Shown: positions 45,112 to 54,484, counted from the stretch's first letter. The stretch is 64,000 bases of DNA from UBA7662 sp041688385 (GCA_041688385.1 JBDNIH010000168.1:1-64000); one strand, 5' to 3'. Notes: a model not told the origin generated them from the letters alone. Made by a program: numbers and translations.

Positions 45112-45911
45112 CGCGTGGGGAGCTATATGCGCAGATGTTGGTGAAAAAATCCTTCCTCTGCGTAGGCCTCGATACCGATCCGACCAAATTACCTGCCATC
45201 CTCAAAAACGAAAAAAACCCTGTTTTGGTCTTTAATAAAGCCATTATAGATGCTACCCAGGATTTGGCGGTAAGCTATAAGCCTAATCTCGCCTTTTACG
45301 AAGCCCTCGGCCCCGCTGGTTGGGATACGCTCCAAGCAACAATGGAGGAGATACCCGACGAAATTTTCACCATCGCAGACGCCAAAAGAGGAGATATCGG
45401 CAATACAGCCGATGCTTACGCACGCACTTTTTTTCACCGGTATCACTTTGATAGCGTTACCGTTAACCCCTATATGGGTAGCGATTCCGTTACACCGTTT
45501 TTACAATATCCCGGCAAATGGGCCATCGTTTTGGGTCTTACCTCCAATCCTGGTGCTGCCGATATTCAATACCTTCAAGTGGGGAAGGAGAAGGTGTACG
45601 AAGCCACCATGCGGCAAGTCGCGGCATGGGGAACGGCCGATAATACCATGTTTGTCGTTGGCGCTACCCGCCCTGAAGAACTCAAAAAAATCCGCCAAAC
45701 GTACCCTGAACACTTTCTTTTGGTGCCTGGCGTAGGTGCCCAAGGGGGGAGTTTAGCGGCGGTGTATAAAAATGGCACGAATCCATTGTGCGGAATGCTT
45801 GTGAATGCTTCGCGGAGCGTATTGTATGCTTCGTCAGGAGCCGATTTTGCGGAAGCGGCGCGGGCAGAGGCCTTGCGGATACAGGGGGAGATGGCGGAGC
45901 TACTTGCTTAG
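45108..45911 (+). CDS. pyrF: orotidine 5'-phosphate decarboxylase
   Basis: Last step of UMP synthesis. 267 residues, the longer PyrF class: FLCVGLDTDPTKLPAIL, SYKPNLAFYEALGPAGWDTL, the catalytic FTIADAKRGDIGNTADAYA (Asp-Lys-Asp, about 85-103), TVNPYMGSDSVTPFL and LVPGVGAQGG. Translationally coupled to the nfu gene, an unexplained pairing. Confidence 0.95.
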   Translation: MTRGELYAQMLVKKSFLCVGLDTDPTKLPAILKNEKNPVLVFNKAIIDATQDLAVSYKPNLAFYEALGPAGWDTLQATMEEIPDEIFTIADAKRGDIGNTADAYARTFFHRYHFDSVTVNPYMGSDSVTPFLQYPGKWAIVLGLTSNPGAADIQYLQVGKEKVYEATMRQVAAWGTADNTMFVVGATRPEELKKIRQTYPEHFLLVPGVGAQGGSLAAVYKNGTNPLCGMLVNASRSVLYASSGADFAEAARAEALRIQGEMAELLA

Positions 45912-46076
45912 TAGATGGGCCACTGGTTTTTGAAATTTTACTGATTTTCGTAGATTTTTAAGCGAAGCAGCCGACGGTCTGAGTCGAAAGGGGTGAGCCT
46001 ATGCATTTCGTTTTTGGCCGACCCGAGCCAGGACCGGCCGCGCGCAAGCTCGAGATTTGCGGACGCCGTATTGAAC

Positions 46077-46109
46077 AAAAAAACCCGGCGACATTAGCCC
46101 ACCGGGTTT
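46077..46109 (-). terminator. Rho-independent terminator of tRNA-Pro
   Basis: On the minus strand AAACCCGG (46109-46102) pairs with CCGGGTTT (46088-46081), followed by TTTT, directly after the tRNA 3' end. The rest of the spacer after pyrF (45912-46076) shows no gene. Confidence 0.8.
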
Positions 46110-46117
46110 AAAAACTG

Positions 46118-46192
46118 TCGGGGTGACTGGATTCGAACCAGCGACCTCACGCCCCCCAGACGTGTACGCTAACCGGACTGCGCTACACCCCG
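46118..46192 (-). tRNA. tRNA-Pro (GGG)
   Basis: Cloverleaf on the minus strand: acceptor CGGGGTG/CACCCCG, D-arm AGCGCAGTCCGGTTAGCGT, anticodon loop CTGGGGG (GGG), T-arm GCTGGTTCGAATCCAGT, discriminator A. CCA is not encoded. Confidence 0.95.
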
Positions 46193-46316
46193 AATACAGT
46201 GGGTGTAAATATAAGTTGACGCAGCGAATTGTCAAGTATCACGCAACTTTTATCCCAAACGGCGCAAAGTTATTCCAAGCGCTTGGAAGCCAGCTTTTCA
46301 AGTTTTAGCTTGATGC

Positions 46317-47582
46317 ATGAATGAGTATTTTTTGCATTATTTATGGCGGCACCGGCTCTTCGAAATGAGCCAGATGACATGCGAAAGTGGCGAAGACTTG
46401 GCTATACTTCACCCCGGTTTTTATAACCGCGACGCCGGGCCTGATTTTCAAGAAGCCCTACTGCGGATAGGCGATACGCGCTGGATGGGTAGTGTAGAAC
46501 TTCATGTAAAAAGCAGCGAGTGGAAGGTACACGGGCACAGCAGCGATCCGGCCTACAACAATGTGATTTTACATGTGGTGTGGGAGCACGACGCGGAAGT
46601 AAGCCGCAATGACGACAGCCTTTTGCCAGTCTTTACCCTGCAAAAACGGGTGGAACCTGCTCTAGTTAAACGGTACAGTCAGCTTAGCTACAGCCATGAG
46701 CCCATTCCTTGTGCCCGACAGTGGAAAGGCCATTTCCCCAGAGCTGCTTTACAAATGTTGGAACGTGCAGCCGTGGAAAGACTCGAAAAACGCACCGCGC
46801 ACATCCTAAAACTTGTAGCGGAGCGGCAAGGCGACTGGGAAGCAGCCTGCTGGCTGTGGCTGGCCCGGGCCTTCGGACAACGGGTAAATGCCGATGCTTT
46901 TGAACGTTTGGCTGGCAGCTTGCCGTGGAAGTTGGTACAGCGCCTCGCCATCCAACCTTTTCAACTCGAAGCAGCGCTTTTTGGACAGGCGGGTTTTTTG
47001 CACAGCCCAACCAATGCCCACCAACAAAAACTCCAGAAAGAATACCGCTACCTGACCGTAAAATACGGCATGCAACCCGCGCTCGGCCTGCAATGGAAAC
47101 GATTGCGCATGTATCCGGCCGCTTTCCCCCAGAGCCGTTTGGAGCAGCTTTACCGACTCTTGAAGCAACATCCCCGTTTGCTCGCCGATTTGTTGGATGC
47201 CCAAGATGTAAAGGCACTCCGTCACCTTTTTGCAGCGCTCACCAGTGCGGATGAAGGGGTGCTTAATTCCCCTAAATCCCGCAAACATAGCCCAGCCAAA
47301 GCCACACTGGATCGATGGCTGATTAATGCCGCAGTACCCTTGGTGTTCGCTTACGGACATTTCCATCAATTGCCCGAGCTGACCGAAAAGGCAGTGCGTT
47401 GGCTCGAAAGTCTGGCCGCCGAAACCAACCATGTCACCCGGCAATACAATCAGTTCGGTTTAACGCCATTAAATGCGTTACACAGTCAGGGGCTTTTAGA
47501 GTTAAACGCGGTATATTGCAACGCCAAACGCTGTCTGGACTGCCTCATTGGTAACCATTGGTTATTGAAAACACCCCCATGA
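46317..47582 (+). CDS. DUF2851 family protein
   Basis: 421 residues. N-terminal signature NEYFLHYLWRHRLFEMSQ, LHPGFYNRDAGPDFQEALLR, GSVELHVKSSEWKVHGH and DPAYNNVILHVVWEHD. The C-terminus has cysteines (about 400-411, VYCNAKRCLDCLIG). Characteristic of Bacteroidota; no function is known to me. Overlaps the small PspC gene by ATGA. Confidence 0.9.
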   Translation: MNEYFLHYLWRHRLFEMSQMTCESGEDLAILHPGFYNRDAGPDFQEALLRIGDTRWMGSVELHVKSSEWKVHGHSSDPAYNNVILHVVWEHDAEVSRNDDSLLPVFTLQKRVEPALVKRYSQLSYSHEPIPCARQWKGHFPRAALQMLERAAVERLEKRTAHILKLVAERQGDWEAACWLWLARAFGQRVNADAFERLAGSLPWKLVQRLAIQPFQLEAALFGQAGFLHSPTNAHQQKLQKEYRYLTVKYGMQPALGLQWKRLRMYPAAFPQSRLEQLYRLLKQHPRLLADLLDAQDVKALRHLFAALTSADEGVLNSPKSRKHSPAKATLDRWLINAAVPLVFAYGHFHQLPELTEKAVRWLESLAAETNHVTRQYNQFGLTPLNALHSQGLLELNAVYCNAKRCLDCLIGNHWLLKTPP

Positions 47583-47812
47583 AAAAAATAGAAGGACTCA
47601 CCAACGACTTTAAAGACTACTCGCAGGCACAATTTTTTGGCGTTTGCAGTTACGTGGCCGATCGGTTTGATCTTTCGTTGACACGGGTCCGCAACGTCTT
47701 TATTTATCTCTCATTTTTGTCGTTTGGTTCACCGTTGGTGCTTTATTTGATTGTGGCTTTCTGGCTCGACATAAAATCATATATCAAACGTAAAAGCATC
47801 ATCTGGGATTGA
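47579..47812 (+). CDS. small PspC-domain membrane protein
   Basis: 77 residues from ATG 47579 (ATGA overlap with DUF2851). A single PspC-like domain: FFGVCSYVADRFDLSLTRVR, then a membrane helix VFIYLSFLSFGSPLVLYLIV ending FWLDIKSYIKRK. Resembles each half of the two PspC domains at 21062. Role in envelope stress is inferred from the domain. Confidence 0.85.
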   Translation: MKKIEGLTNDFKDYSQAQFFGVCSYVADRFDLSLTRVRNVFIYLSFLSFGSPLVLYLIVAFWLDIKSYIKRKSIIWD

Positions 47813-47829
47813 TTAAACAATAATTTTTG

Positions 47830-48735
47830 ATGAAAATTTTGATCTCCGGTAGCAATGGCCTGCTTGGGCAAAAATTGGTACACGCCCTGCATGCCGATGC
47901 AAGTGTAGAACTTATTGCCACCGCAAGAGGAGCCAACCGCCTTCAAGCAGTGCGGGGTTTTACCTATGTCGCAATGGATATTTTGGATGATGTTGAGGTC
48001 CAACGCATTGTTGGTCAATACAAGCCCGATGTGGTGATTCATACGGCCGCCATGACCCAGGTAGATGATTGCGAAGACCGGCAAGACCTGTGCTGGGCAA
48101 TGAATGTAACGGCTGTTGCGCACTTGATTAAAGCGTGTGGTAGTGTTGGTGCTCACTTGGTGCAACTCTCCACCGATTTTATTTTCGATGGTGTTTCGGG
48201 GCCTTATCTTGAAACCGCCTCGCCTAATCCCCTCAGTTTTTATGGCAAAAGCAAATTGGCTGCGGAAAAATTGATACAGGAAAGCACTATCAGTTGGAGT
48301 ATTTTAAGGACGGTACTTGTTTTTGGGGTGGTGGAAGATATGAGCCGGAGCAATATTGTATTGTGGGCTAAAGCTGCCTTGGAAAAAAAGCAGCAACTCA
48401 ACATTGTCAACGACCAATTCCGCACACCAACTTTGGCAGAAGATTTGGCCCAGGGTTGTATACTCGCTGCCAAACAAAAGGCCAAAGGCGTTTACAACAT
48501 CAGCGGCGCCGATTATATGTCGGTAGAGGAGCTGGTACGCCGTGTAGCTCGTTATTTCGGCCTCGACGAAAGTCATATCACCCCGGTGAGTTCAAGCACG
48601 CTGAATCAGAAGGCCGCCAGACCGTTGATTTCTGGCTTCATCATCGACAAAGCACGTGCCGAATTGGGGTTCAAGCCCCATAGTTTTGAGGACGGAATTG
48701 GCCTAGTCATGCAACAATTTATTCAGCCGAATTAA
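47830..48735 (+). CDS. SDR-family sugar-nucleotide reductase (RmlD-like)
   Basis: 301 residues from ATG 47830. Rossmann motif ISGSNGLLGQKLVHAL (about 5-20), VIHTAAMTQVDDCED, then STDFIFDGVSGPYLE and the YGKSKLAAE active-site Tyr-Lys pair. The closest named family is dTDP-4-dehydrorhamnose reductase (RmlD); no other rhamnose gene is adjacent, so the substrate is open. Confidence 0.87.
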   Translation: MKILISGSNGLLGQKLVHALHADASVELIATARGANRLQAVRGFTYVAMDILDDVEVQRIVGQYKPDVVIHTAAMTQVDDCEDRQDLCWAMNVTAVAHLIKACGSVGAHLVQLSTDFIFDGVSGPYLETASPNPLSFYGKSKLAAEKLIQESTISWSILRTVLVFGVVEDMSRSNIVLWAKAALEKKQQLNIVNDQFRTPTLAEDLAQGCILAAKQKAKGVYNISGADYMSVEELVRRVARYFGLDESHITPVSSSTLNQKAARPLISGFIIDKARAELGFKPHSFEDGIGLVMQQFIQPN

Positions 48736-48803
48736 GTAGAGCATTTGGCTTTACGACTTCGGCACTGTACTTTCAACGCTTCGTTTATCTGCAAACTACA
48801 TCT

Positions 48804-50633
48804 ATGTCGAATACATCAGATTCCTGGGGATCGAGAGTAGGTTTAATTTTGGCCATGGCAGGCAATGCCGTGGGCCTTGGAAACTTTCTTCGTTTTCCGG
48901 TTCAAGCTGTTCAAAATGGGGGAGGGGCCTTCATCATTCCTTACCTCGTTTGTTTTTTATTGATGGGTATACCGCTGCTTTGGATTGAGTGGTCGGTAGG
49001 TCGTTTTGGAGGCCGTTTTGGCAATCACTCTACACCATTTATACTCGATAACATGACCAAACGTAAGTTTTGGAAGTATTTCGGGGTATTTGGCATCTTT
49101 ACCAATATTGCGGTCGCAGCGTATTACTGCTATATCGAATCATGGACCCTGTCGTATATGTACCATTCGTTGATGCAAACCTTTAGTGGTATGAGTCAGA
49201 CGGGTATCGCCAGTTTCTTCGATTCTTACACGGATATCGGGCATTCAACGACCGGTATTCCTTACGAAGCGGTCGTTTTTTACATCATCTGTCTGGTTTT
49301 GAATACCTGGATTTTATCTAAGGGGCTCAGCGGGGGTGTAGAAAAGGTCGCGAAAATCGGTATGCCACTGCTCATCGCATTTGGCTTTTTGCTGGCACTC
49401 AAGGGCTGGACATTAGGCGACAGCGGTGCAACAGCTGGTTGTACAGATTGTAATAGCTTCCTCGGCCTCGACTTCCTCTGGAAACCGGAGTTTAAATCGT
49501 TGTACGACCCTAAAGTATGGCTGGCCGCTGCTGGTCAGATTTTTTTCACCCTATCGGTGGGTATGGGCACCATTCAGTGTTATGCCGCCTATGTGAAAAA
49601 AAATGATGACATCGCCTTGAATGCCATGTCGGCAGGATGGATGAATGGATTTGTGGAGATTGTACTCGGCGCTTCTATCGTGATTCCCATTGCCGTGGGT
49701 TACCTCGGTCTCGATTGGGTGAAAGAAAATGCAGGCTTCTCCATGGCCTTTCAGACGATGCCCTACCTTTTTCAGAAATGGGGACTTTATTTGGGTACTG
49801 CTGCTGGTTTTATGTGGTTTGGTTTGTTATTTTTTGCAGGCATCACCTCCTCGCTGGCTATGGGTACGCCTTGGATGGGCTTCATGCGCGACGAATTCGG
49901 CTGGAACTTAAAAAAAGGCGCCTGGTCGTTTGGTTTAATTGTATTAATGATGGGTTTACCCACGGTATTGTTTTACCAAGAAGGTGTATTCGGCGAATAT
50001 GACTATTGGGCGGGGACGGTATCCCTGGTAGTTTTTGCTTTGGCTGAAACTATTTTATTTTCTTGGGTTTTTGGCATCAAACGAGGTTGGGAAGAGATCA
50101 ATCTTGGTGCTGACATGCGGGTGCCAGGCATCTATAAGCCTATCATCAAGTACGTGACGCCGCTGTTGCTGTTGATTGTGTTCCTAGCTGCTCTGTTTAC
50201 GCCCAAGGACAATGACTGGAAACGTGCGTTTAGTGAAGGTTGGGAACTAGATGCCAGCTCAATCATTGGTAATATCACCCACATGGGCATTGATGTGAAC
50301 CGAGATTATTTTGCTGAACATTATGAGTCGGGCGTGAGTGGTCAGGTTAAACGGGTTTATACAGAACGCAGCAAGGTGAAAGTAGAAATCAGTCATGCCG
50401 ATTCGGATACCAAAACAACGACTTACGAATTCCATCCTGCCGAACACAAATTGCAGGTTCAGGAAGGCGACCAAGTGAACCGGCTGGATAAGTTGGCTAC
50501 TGGCTCTTTTGTTAACAATATTTTTTATACGGATATGGCCCGTTTGTGGCTGATGTGTCTTTTCGGCTTTTTGGCTTATTTGGTACACCGGGCCACCAAA
50601 CAACGTAAACTAAGCGGAAGGGAAGCCTCATGA
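48804..50633 (+). CDS. sodium-dependent transporter, NSS (SNF) family
   Basis: 609 residues with about twelve membrane helices. TM1 carries the sodium site (LAMAGNAVGLGNFLRFPVQA), followed by NGGGAFIIPYLVC and TM3/TM6/TM8 regions AAGQIFFTLSVGMGTIQCYA and FFAGITSSLAMGTP. The family imports amino acids with sodium. A long hydrophilic segment near residues 480-570, before the last helix, is unusual. Its stop overlaps the small-subunit gene that follows. Confidence 0.92.
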   Translation: MSNTSDSWGSRVGLILAMAGNAVGLGNFLRFPVQAVQNGGGAFIIPYLVCFLLMGIPLLWIEWSVGRFGGRFGNHSTPFILDNMTKRKFWKYFGVFGIFTNIAVAAYYCYIESWTLSYMYHSLMQTFSGMSQTGIASFFDSYTDIGHSTTGIPYEAVVFYIICLVLNTWILSKGLSGGVEKVAKIGMPLLIAFGFLLALKGWTLGDSGATAGCTDCNSFLGLDFLWKPEFKSLYDPKVWLAAAGQIFFTLSVGMGTIQCYAAYVKKNDDIALNAMSAGWMNGFVEIVLGASIVIPIAVGYLGLDWVKENAGFSMAFQTMPYLFQKWGLYLGTAAGFMWFGLLFFAGITSSLAMGTPWMGFMRDEFGWNLKKGAWSFGLIVLMMGLPTVLFYQEGVFGEYDYWAGTVSLVVFALAETILFSWVFGIKRGWEEINLGADMRVPGIYKPIIKYVTPLLLLIVFLAALFTPKDNDWKRAFSEGWELDASSIIGNITHMGIDVNRDYFAEHYESGVSGQVKRVYTERSKVKVEISHADSDTKTTTYEFHPAEHKLQVQEGDQVNRLDKLATGSFVNNIFYTDMARLWLMCLFGFLAYLVHRATKQRKLSGREAS

Positions 50634-50773
50634 GCAATAGTGCATTTATTACGATGATTGTCGTTCAAGTAACGGTAACCATTATCACCGGCTACTTTTT
50701 TTATAAGGTACTCACCACGCCACCACGGCAGGAGCCGGATTCTTATTCCGAAAATGACGACGAACTCCGTTAA
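50630..50773 (+). CDS. MetS-like small subunit of the NSS transporter
   Basis: 47 residues: a single membrane helix (FITMIVVQVTVTIITGYFFY) then a short acidic tail (YSENDDELR). ATG 50630 overlaps the transporter stop (ATGA). Small one-helix partners encoded directly after NSS transporters are known as MetS from the Corynebacterium methionine transporter MetPS; that substrate need not apply here. Confidence 0.8.
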   Translation: MSNSAFITMIVVQVTVTIITGYFFYKVLTTPPRQEPDSYSENDDELR

Positions 50774-50790
50774 GCGCTAAACGATGGGAG

Positions 50791-51666
50791 ATGGGCTACT
50801 GGCAGAATTTCTGGGTATTAGGCAAAACCGAACGGCAGGGCATACTATTTCTGCTCGTTTGTATATTGCTGAGTCTCTGGCTGCCATCCTGGCTCAGTCC
50901 CGACCGTAAGCTCACCGATCAACCCGACGCGGCCTTCCTCGCCGTACTCGATAGCCTCCAAGCTGCCGAAGTTGAAAAGACAGATGCAGCAGAAAAGGCG
51001 GATGAGAAAGTTGTGGGCGGTCGTTTGCAAAATTTCGACCCAAACACTGTCGACAAAACAGGTCTATTGGCCCTTGGCTTAAGCGAAAAAACTGCCGTAA
51101 GCTGGTTGCGTTTTCGCGAAAAAGGGGGGCAGTTTAAAAAAGCCGAGGATATCCGAAAGTTGTACGCCTTGCGCCCTGCCGATGCGGATAGGCTATTGCC
51201 GTATGTGCAAATCGAGAGAAAAGAGCAAGTTGAAAAGAGCGACTTTTCGGAGCGACCTGCAAAAGTGATCACGCCTATCGACTTGAATTCGGCCGATTCA
51301 TTGCAGCTACTGACCGTGCCGGGAATCGGCCCAGGTTTTGCCAGCCGCATCTTAAAAGCGAGGGAAAGATGGGGTGGCTGGTTTGATACGCAACAGCTTT
51401 TGCAGATTTACGGCGTAGATAGTGCACGTTTGGCCAGCTGGAAACCCTATATTTTGCTCAACCCAGTTCAGGTAGTAAAACTCGATATCAACCGGGCCGA
51501 TGTGAGCCTACTAGGTAGGCATCCGCTATTGGGTTTTTCAAAGGCCAAAAGGGTTGTGGCTTACCGGGAGCAACACGGACCGTTTAAAAATTCGGCCGAT
51601 TTATCTGCAGTATACGGAATTGACAGTCTCGCCGTTCAGTTAATTGCGCCCTACCTCCAGTGGTAA
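50791..51666 (+). CDS. helix-hairpin-helix (ComEA-like) protein
   Basis: 291 residues: an N-terminal membrane anchor (QGILFLLVCILLSLWLPSWL), a charged linker, then at least three HhH units: NFDPNTVDKTGLLALGLSEK, LNSADSLQLLTVPGIGPGFA and LDINRADVSLLGRHPLLGFS. The extracytoplasmic HhH domain binds DNA in ComEA. A role in DNA uptake is possible, but no competence genes are adjacent. Confidence 0.87.
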   Translation: MGYWQNFWVLGKTERQGILFLLVCILLSLWLPSWLSPDRKLTDQPDAAFLAVLDSLQAAEVEKTDAAEKADEKVVGGRLQNFDPNTVDKTGLLALGLSEKTAVSWLRFREKGGQFKKAEDIRKLYALRPADADRLLPYVQIERKEQVEKSDFSERPAKVITPIDLNSADSLQLLTVPGIGPGFASRILKARERWGGWFDTQQLLQIYGVDSARLASWKPYILLNPVQVVKLDINRADVSLLGRHPLLGFSKAKRVVAYREQHGPFKNSADLSAVYGIDSLAVQLIAPYLQW

Positions 51667-51736
51667 CAGGCGCAACTCAAGCCTTTATCCTTAATTTTGG
51701 CGACCTAAAAACAAAAGAGGGTGAAATGACCTTTTT

Positions 51737-51744
51737 ACCTTTAT
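51737..51744 (+). promoter_or_regulatory. possible -7 element (TACCTTTA) for the acyl-CoA dehydrogenase
   Basis: One mismatch from TAnnTTTG; 12 bases before the ATG. Confidence 0.4.
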
Positions 51745-51756
51745 AAACTCATCTGT

Positions 51757-52896
51757 ATGAATTTTGCGCAAAACGAAAACCAACAAATGATCGCCGATAT
51801 GATTCGTAGTTTTGGCGAAAAACATATCAAACCTCATATGATGGAGTGGGATGAAAGTCAGGAGTTTCCGGTGCATTTGTTTAAAGAGTTGGGTAAATTA
51901 GGTTTAATGGGTGTATTGGTGCCCGAAGAATACGGTGGTGCCGGTTTCGGTTATTTCGAATACGTAACTGCTATCACAGAACTTTCTAAAATTGATGGAT
52001 CGATCGGCCTATCCATGGCTGCACACAATTCGTTGTGTACAGGTCACATCCTCTCCTTTGGAAATGAGGAGCAGAAAAAACGTTGGCTGCCAAAACTCGC
52101 AACGGCCGAATGGATAGGCGCTTGGGGTTTGACCGAACCAAATACCGGTTCAGATGCCATGCGTATGATGACTACTGCTGTTGAAGACGGCGATTACTGG
52201 GTGATTAATGGTGCCAAATGCTGGATTACCCATGGTAAATCAAGTCAGGTAGCTGTAGTGATGGTTCGCACAGGCGAATTGCTCGATTCCCACGGTATGA
52301 CGGCCTTTGTCATTGAAAAAGGTACGCCGGGCTTTACCCATGGTCGCAAAGAAAATAAATTAGGCATGCGTGCCTCTGAAACCACGGAACTTTTGTTCGA
52401 TAATTGCCGGGTACACAAAGACAATGTTTTAGGAAAAGCCGGCGACGGCTTCGTCCAGGCGATGAAGATTCTTGACGGTGGCCGCATTAGCATTGCGTCT
52501 TTGTCGTTGGGCATTGCCAAGGGTGCCTACGAGGCTGCACTTAAATATTCCAAAGAGCGCGAACAATTCGGGAAACCTATCAGTGAGTTCCAAGGTATTT
52601 CTTTTAAGTTGGCAGACATAGCCACTGAAATCGCTGCTGCCGAGCTGCTGACTTTCCGTGCGGCTGATTTAAAGAACCAAGGCAAGCCCGTGACTACTGA
52701 GTCGGCTATGGCCAAGTATTACGCATCAGAAGTGGCTGTACGGGCCTCTGTAGAAGGCGTACAGATATTCGGAGGCTATGGTTACACGAAAGATTTTCCA
52801 GCCGAGAAATATTACCGCGATTCTAAACTATGTACCATCGGGGAGGGTACTTCAGAAATACAAAAAGTAGTAATTGCCAGGAACATCCTCAAGTAA
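51757..52896 (+). CDS. acyl-CoA dehydrogenase
   Basis: 379-residue FAD enzyme of beta-oxidation or branched-chain amino-acid breakdown. Motifs: VPEEYGGAGFGYFEYVTAI, AWGLTEPNTGSDAMRM (FAD-binding signature 1), WVINGAKCWITHG, KLGMRASETTELLFDNCRV, YSKEREQFGKPISEFQGISF, and the catalytic-Glu region IGEGTSEIQKVVIARNIL. Chain-length specificity cannot be told. Complete and normal length. Confidence 0.94.
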   Translation: MNFAQNENQQMIADMIRSFGEKHIKPHMMEWDESQEFPVHLFKELGKLGLMGVLVPEEYGGAGFGYFEYVTAITELSKIDGSIGLSMAAHNSLCTGHILSFGNEEQKKRWLPKLATAEWIGAWGLTEPNTGSDAMRMMTTAVEDGDYWVINGAKCWITHGKSSQVAVVMVRTGELLDSHGMTAFVIEKGTPGFTHGRKENKLGMRASETTELLFDNCRVHKDNVLGKAGDGFVQAMKILDGGRISIASLSLGIAKGAYEAALKYSKEREQFGKPISEFQGISFKLADIATEIAAAELLTFRAADLKNQGKPVTTESAMAKYYASEVAVRASVEGVQIFGGYGYTKDFPAEKYYRDSKLCTIGEGTSEIQKVVIARNILK

Positions 52897-52926
52897 TTGT
52901 ATTTTTCATTTTTATCACTACCTTTG
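52897..52926 (+). promoter_or_regulatory. promoter of rpsU
   Basis: TTG (52897-52899), 19 bases, TACCTTTG (52919-52926): the same perfect geometry as at padR, 19 bases before the rpsU ATG. Confidence 0.75.
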
Positions 52927-52945
52927 CCCCTCTCAAAAAAGCAAC

Positions 52946-53140
52946 ATGATCAAAATTGAGGTTAAAGAGAACGAGTCGATTGACAAAGCGCTGAAGCGCT
53001 TCAAAAAGAAGTTTGAAAAGACAGGTGTTTTAAAAGAACTCCGTGGTCGTCAGGCCTTTGAAAAGCCATCTATCGTCCGCCGCCAACAGGTACTCCGCGC
53101 TGCTTATCGCCAGATGATGCAGCAGAGCGAGGAAATTTAA
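52946..53140 (+). CDS. rpsU: 30S ribosomal protein S21
   Basis: 64 residues: MIKIEVKENESIDKALKRFK, then KKFEKTGVLKELRGRQAFEK and RRQQVLRAAYRQMMQQ. An upstream frame start at 52874 is not used, since it would cross the promoter. In Bacteroidota, bS21 is tied to sequestration of the anti-Shine-Dalgarno region, which fits the weak use of such sites in this window. Confidence 0.96.
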   Translation: MIKIEVKENESIDKALKRFKKKFEKTGVLKELRGRQAFEKPSIVRRQQVLRAAYRQMMQQSEEI

Positions 53141-53167
53141 GCTACATCTTCGTATCTTTCTGCTGAG

Positions 53168-54058
53168 ATGGCAGTAAGCGAATTTGAAAGTTTTTTGAAT
53201 TACCTGCGCTTTGAAAAGCGCGCGTCGGGCCATACAGTTGCCGCTTATACGGGCGACTTGAACGATTTTTACGGTTACCTAGCGGTGACCTACGAAATAA
53301 CTACCATCCAGGAAGTAGTGCACCCGCACATTCGCTCTTGGATGGTTTTTTTATTGTCGTCTGGCTTGGTGGCGCGTTCGATCAACCGTAAGGTGTCCAC
53401 GCTCAAAGCGTACTATAAGTTCATGCAGCGGCAGGGCCATATCCAACACGACCCTACAGTGCGCATTGTACGGCCCAAGGTACCCAAACGTTTGCCTATG
53501 GTAATAGACGGCCCCAGTATGGACCGTTTGCTCGACGACGTTGTTTTCCCAGAAGGATATGCCGGTTTGCGCGACAAGACCATACTCGAGTTGTTTTATG
53601 GCTGTGGCATAAGGGCTTCCGAATTACAAGGGCTCAAACTGGGTGATTTGGATTTGCACCAACAGCAAATTAAAGTGCTTGGCAAAAGAAATAAAGAGCG
53701 AATTATCCCTTTCCATACTTTGCTGCGCGATCAATTAAGGCTATATTTACAGGGCAGGGCAACAGCATTTAGTGAAACCCCTGAATGGCTATTTTTGACG
53801 GAGAAAGGCGAAAAAATGTATCCGACGCTCATCTATAAAACAGTGCACCATTACCTCAGTATGGTAAGCACATTGTCGCAAAGGAGCCCGCATGTTTTAC
53901 GTCACACCTTCGCCACACATTTGCTCGATCAGGGTGCCGATTTAAATGCAGTCAAGGAACTACTGGGTCATACCAGTCTCGCTGCAACTCAGGTTTATAC
54001 GCACAATAGCGTTGAAAAGCTGAAAGAAGTTTATCGTAAGTCTCACCCAAAAGCCTAA
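53168..54058 (+). CDS. xerC: tyrosine recombinase XerC/XerD
   Basis: 296 residues. The N-terminal SAM-like core-binding domain (FLNYLRFEKRASGHTVAAYT) precedes the catalytic domain with the full set: Arg about 149 in GCGIRASELQG, Lys in LGKRNKERI, HVLRHTFATHLL (His about 242, Arg about 245), LLGHTSLAATQVYTHNS with the nucleophile Tyr about 276. Resolves chromosome dimers at dif. Whether XerC or XerD cannot be decided; gene order rpsU-xer-hpf favours xerC. A near -7 element (TATCTTTC, 53152-53159) precedes it. Confidence 0.92.
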   Translation: MAVSEFESFLNYLRFEKRASGHTVAAYTGDLNDFYGYLAVTYEITTIQEVVHPHIRSWMVFLLSSGLVARSINRKVSTLKAYYKFMQRQGHIQHDPTVRIVRPKVPKRLPMVIDGPSMDRLLDDVVFPEGYAGLRDKTILELFYGCGIRASELQGLKLGDLDLHQQQIKVLGKRNKERIIPFHTLLRDQLRLYLQGRATAFSETPEWLFLTEKGEKMYPTLIYKTVHHYLSMVSTLSQRSPHVLRHTFATHLLDQGADLNAVKELLGHTSLAATQVYTHNSVEKLKEVYRKSHPKA

Positions 54059-54060
54059 AA

Positions 54061-54067
54061 AAGGAGG
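54061..54067 (+). promoter_or_regulatory. strong Shine-Dalgarno sequence (AAGGAGG) before hpf
   Basis: Full anti-SD complement 4 bases before the hpf ATG. Unusual here: most genes in the window have none. Confidence 0.75.
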
Positions 54068-54071
54068 AAAC

Positions 54072-54356
54072 ATGGATATTAACATCCAATCTATTCACTT
54101 CGATGCCGATGTGAAGCTCACCGAATTCGTTAAAAAGAAAGTCGCCAAACTCGAAACCTACAACAACAAGGTGGTGAGTTCCGATATATTTCTCCGGGTT
54201 GAAAACGCTGGAGATAGTGCCAACAAAATAACGGAGATCAAAATGAATCTCCCTGGCAAAACACTTTTTGCCAAAGAACAATGCAAAACCTTCGAAGAAG
54301 CTACCGATCTCGCCGTAGAATCATTGCGCAAGCAGATTGGAAAGCTGAAAGATTAA
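54072..54356 (+). CDS. hpf: ribosome hibernation-promoting factor (HPF/YfiA family), short form
   Basis: 94 residues: DINIQSIHFDADVKLTEFVK, KKVAKLETYNNKVVSSDIFL and FEEATDLAVESLRKQIGKLK. Binds the decoding region of idle 70S ribosomes. The short form lacks the C-terminal dimerisation domain of long HPF. Confidence 0.94.
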   Translation: MDINIQSIHFDADVKLTEFVKKKVAKLETYNNKVVSSDIFLRVENAGDSANKITEIKMNLPGKTLFAKEQCKTFEEATDLAVESLRKQIGKLKD

Positions 54357-54391
54357 GTCAGCGATTTCCTGTATTTTTTTTCAAAGGGCTA

Positions 54392-54420
54392 TTGACTAGT
54401 CCAATTTATTAGTACATTTG
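54392..54420 (+). promoter_or_regulatory. promoter of the tRNA-tuf-secE cluster
   Basis: TTG (54392-54394), 18 bases, TACATTTG (54413-54420). Located about 65 bases upstream of the first tRNA. Confidence 0.7.
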
Positions 54421-54484
54421 CATTCCTTTTTGGCGGATACCCCTGGGTGGAAGCCGGAAAGGAATGTTCTTTTAGTGGGCGTTT

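Noticed and set aside
45999..46308. Two open frames around the tRNA-Pro gene
   Set aside because: They are translations of the tRNA and its terminator, a well-known source of false genes.
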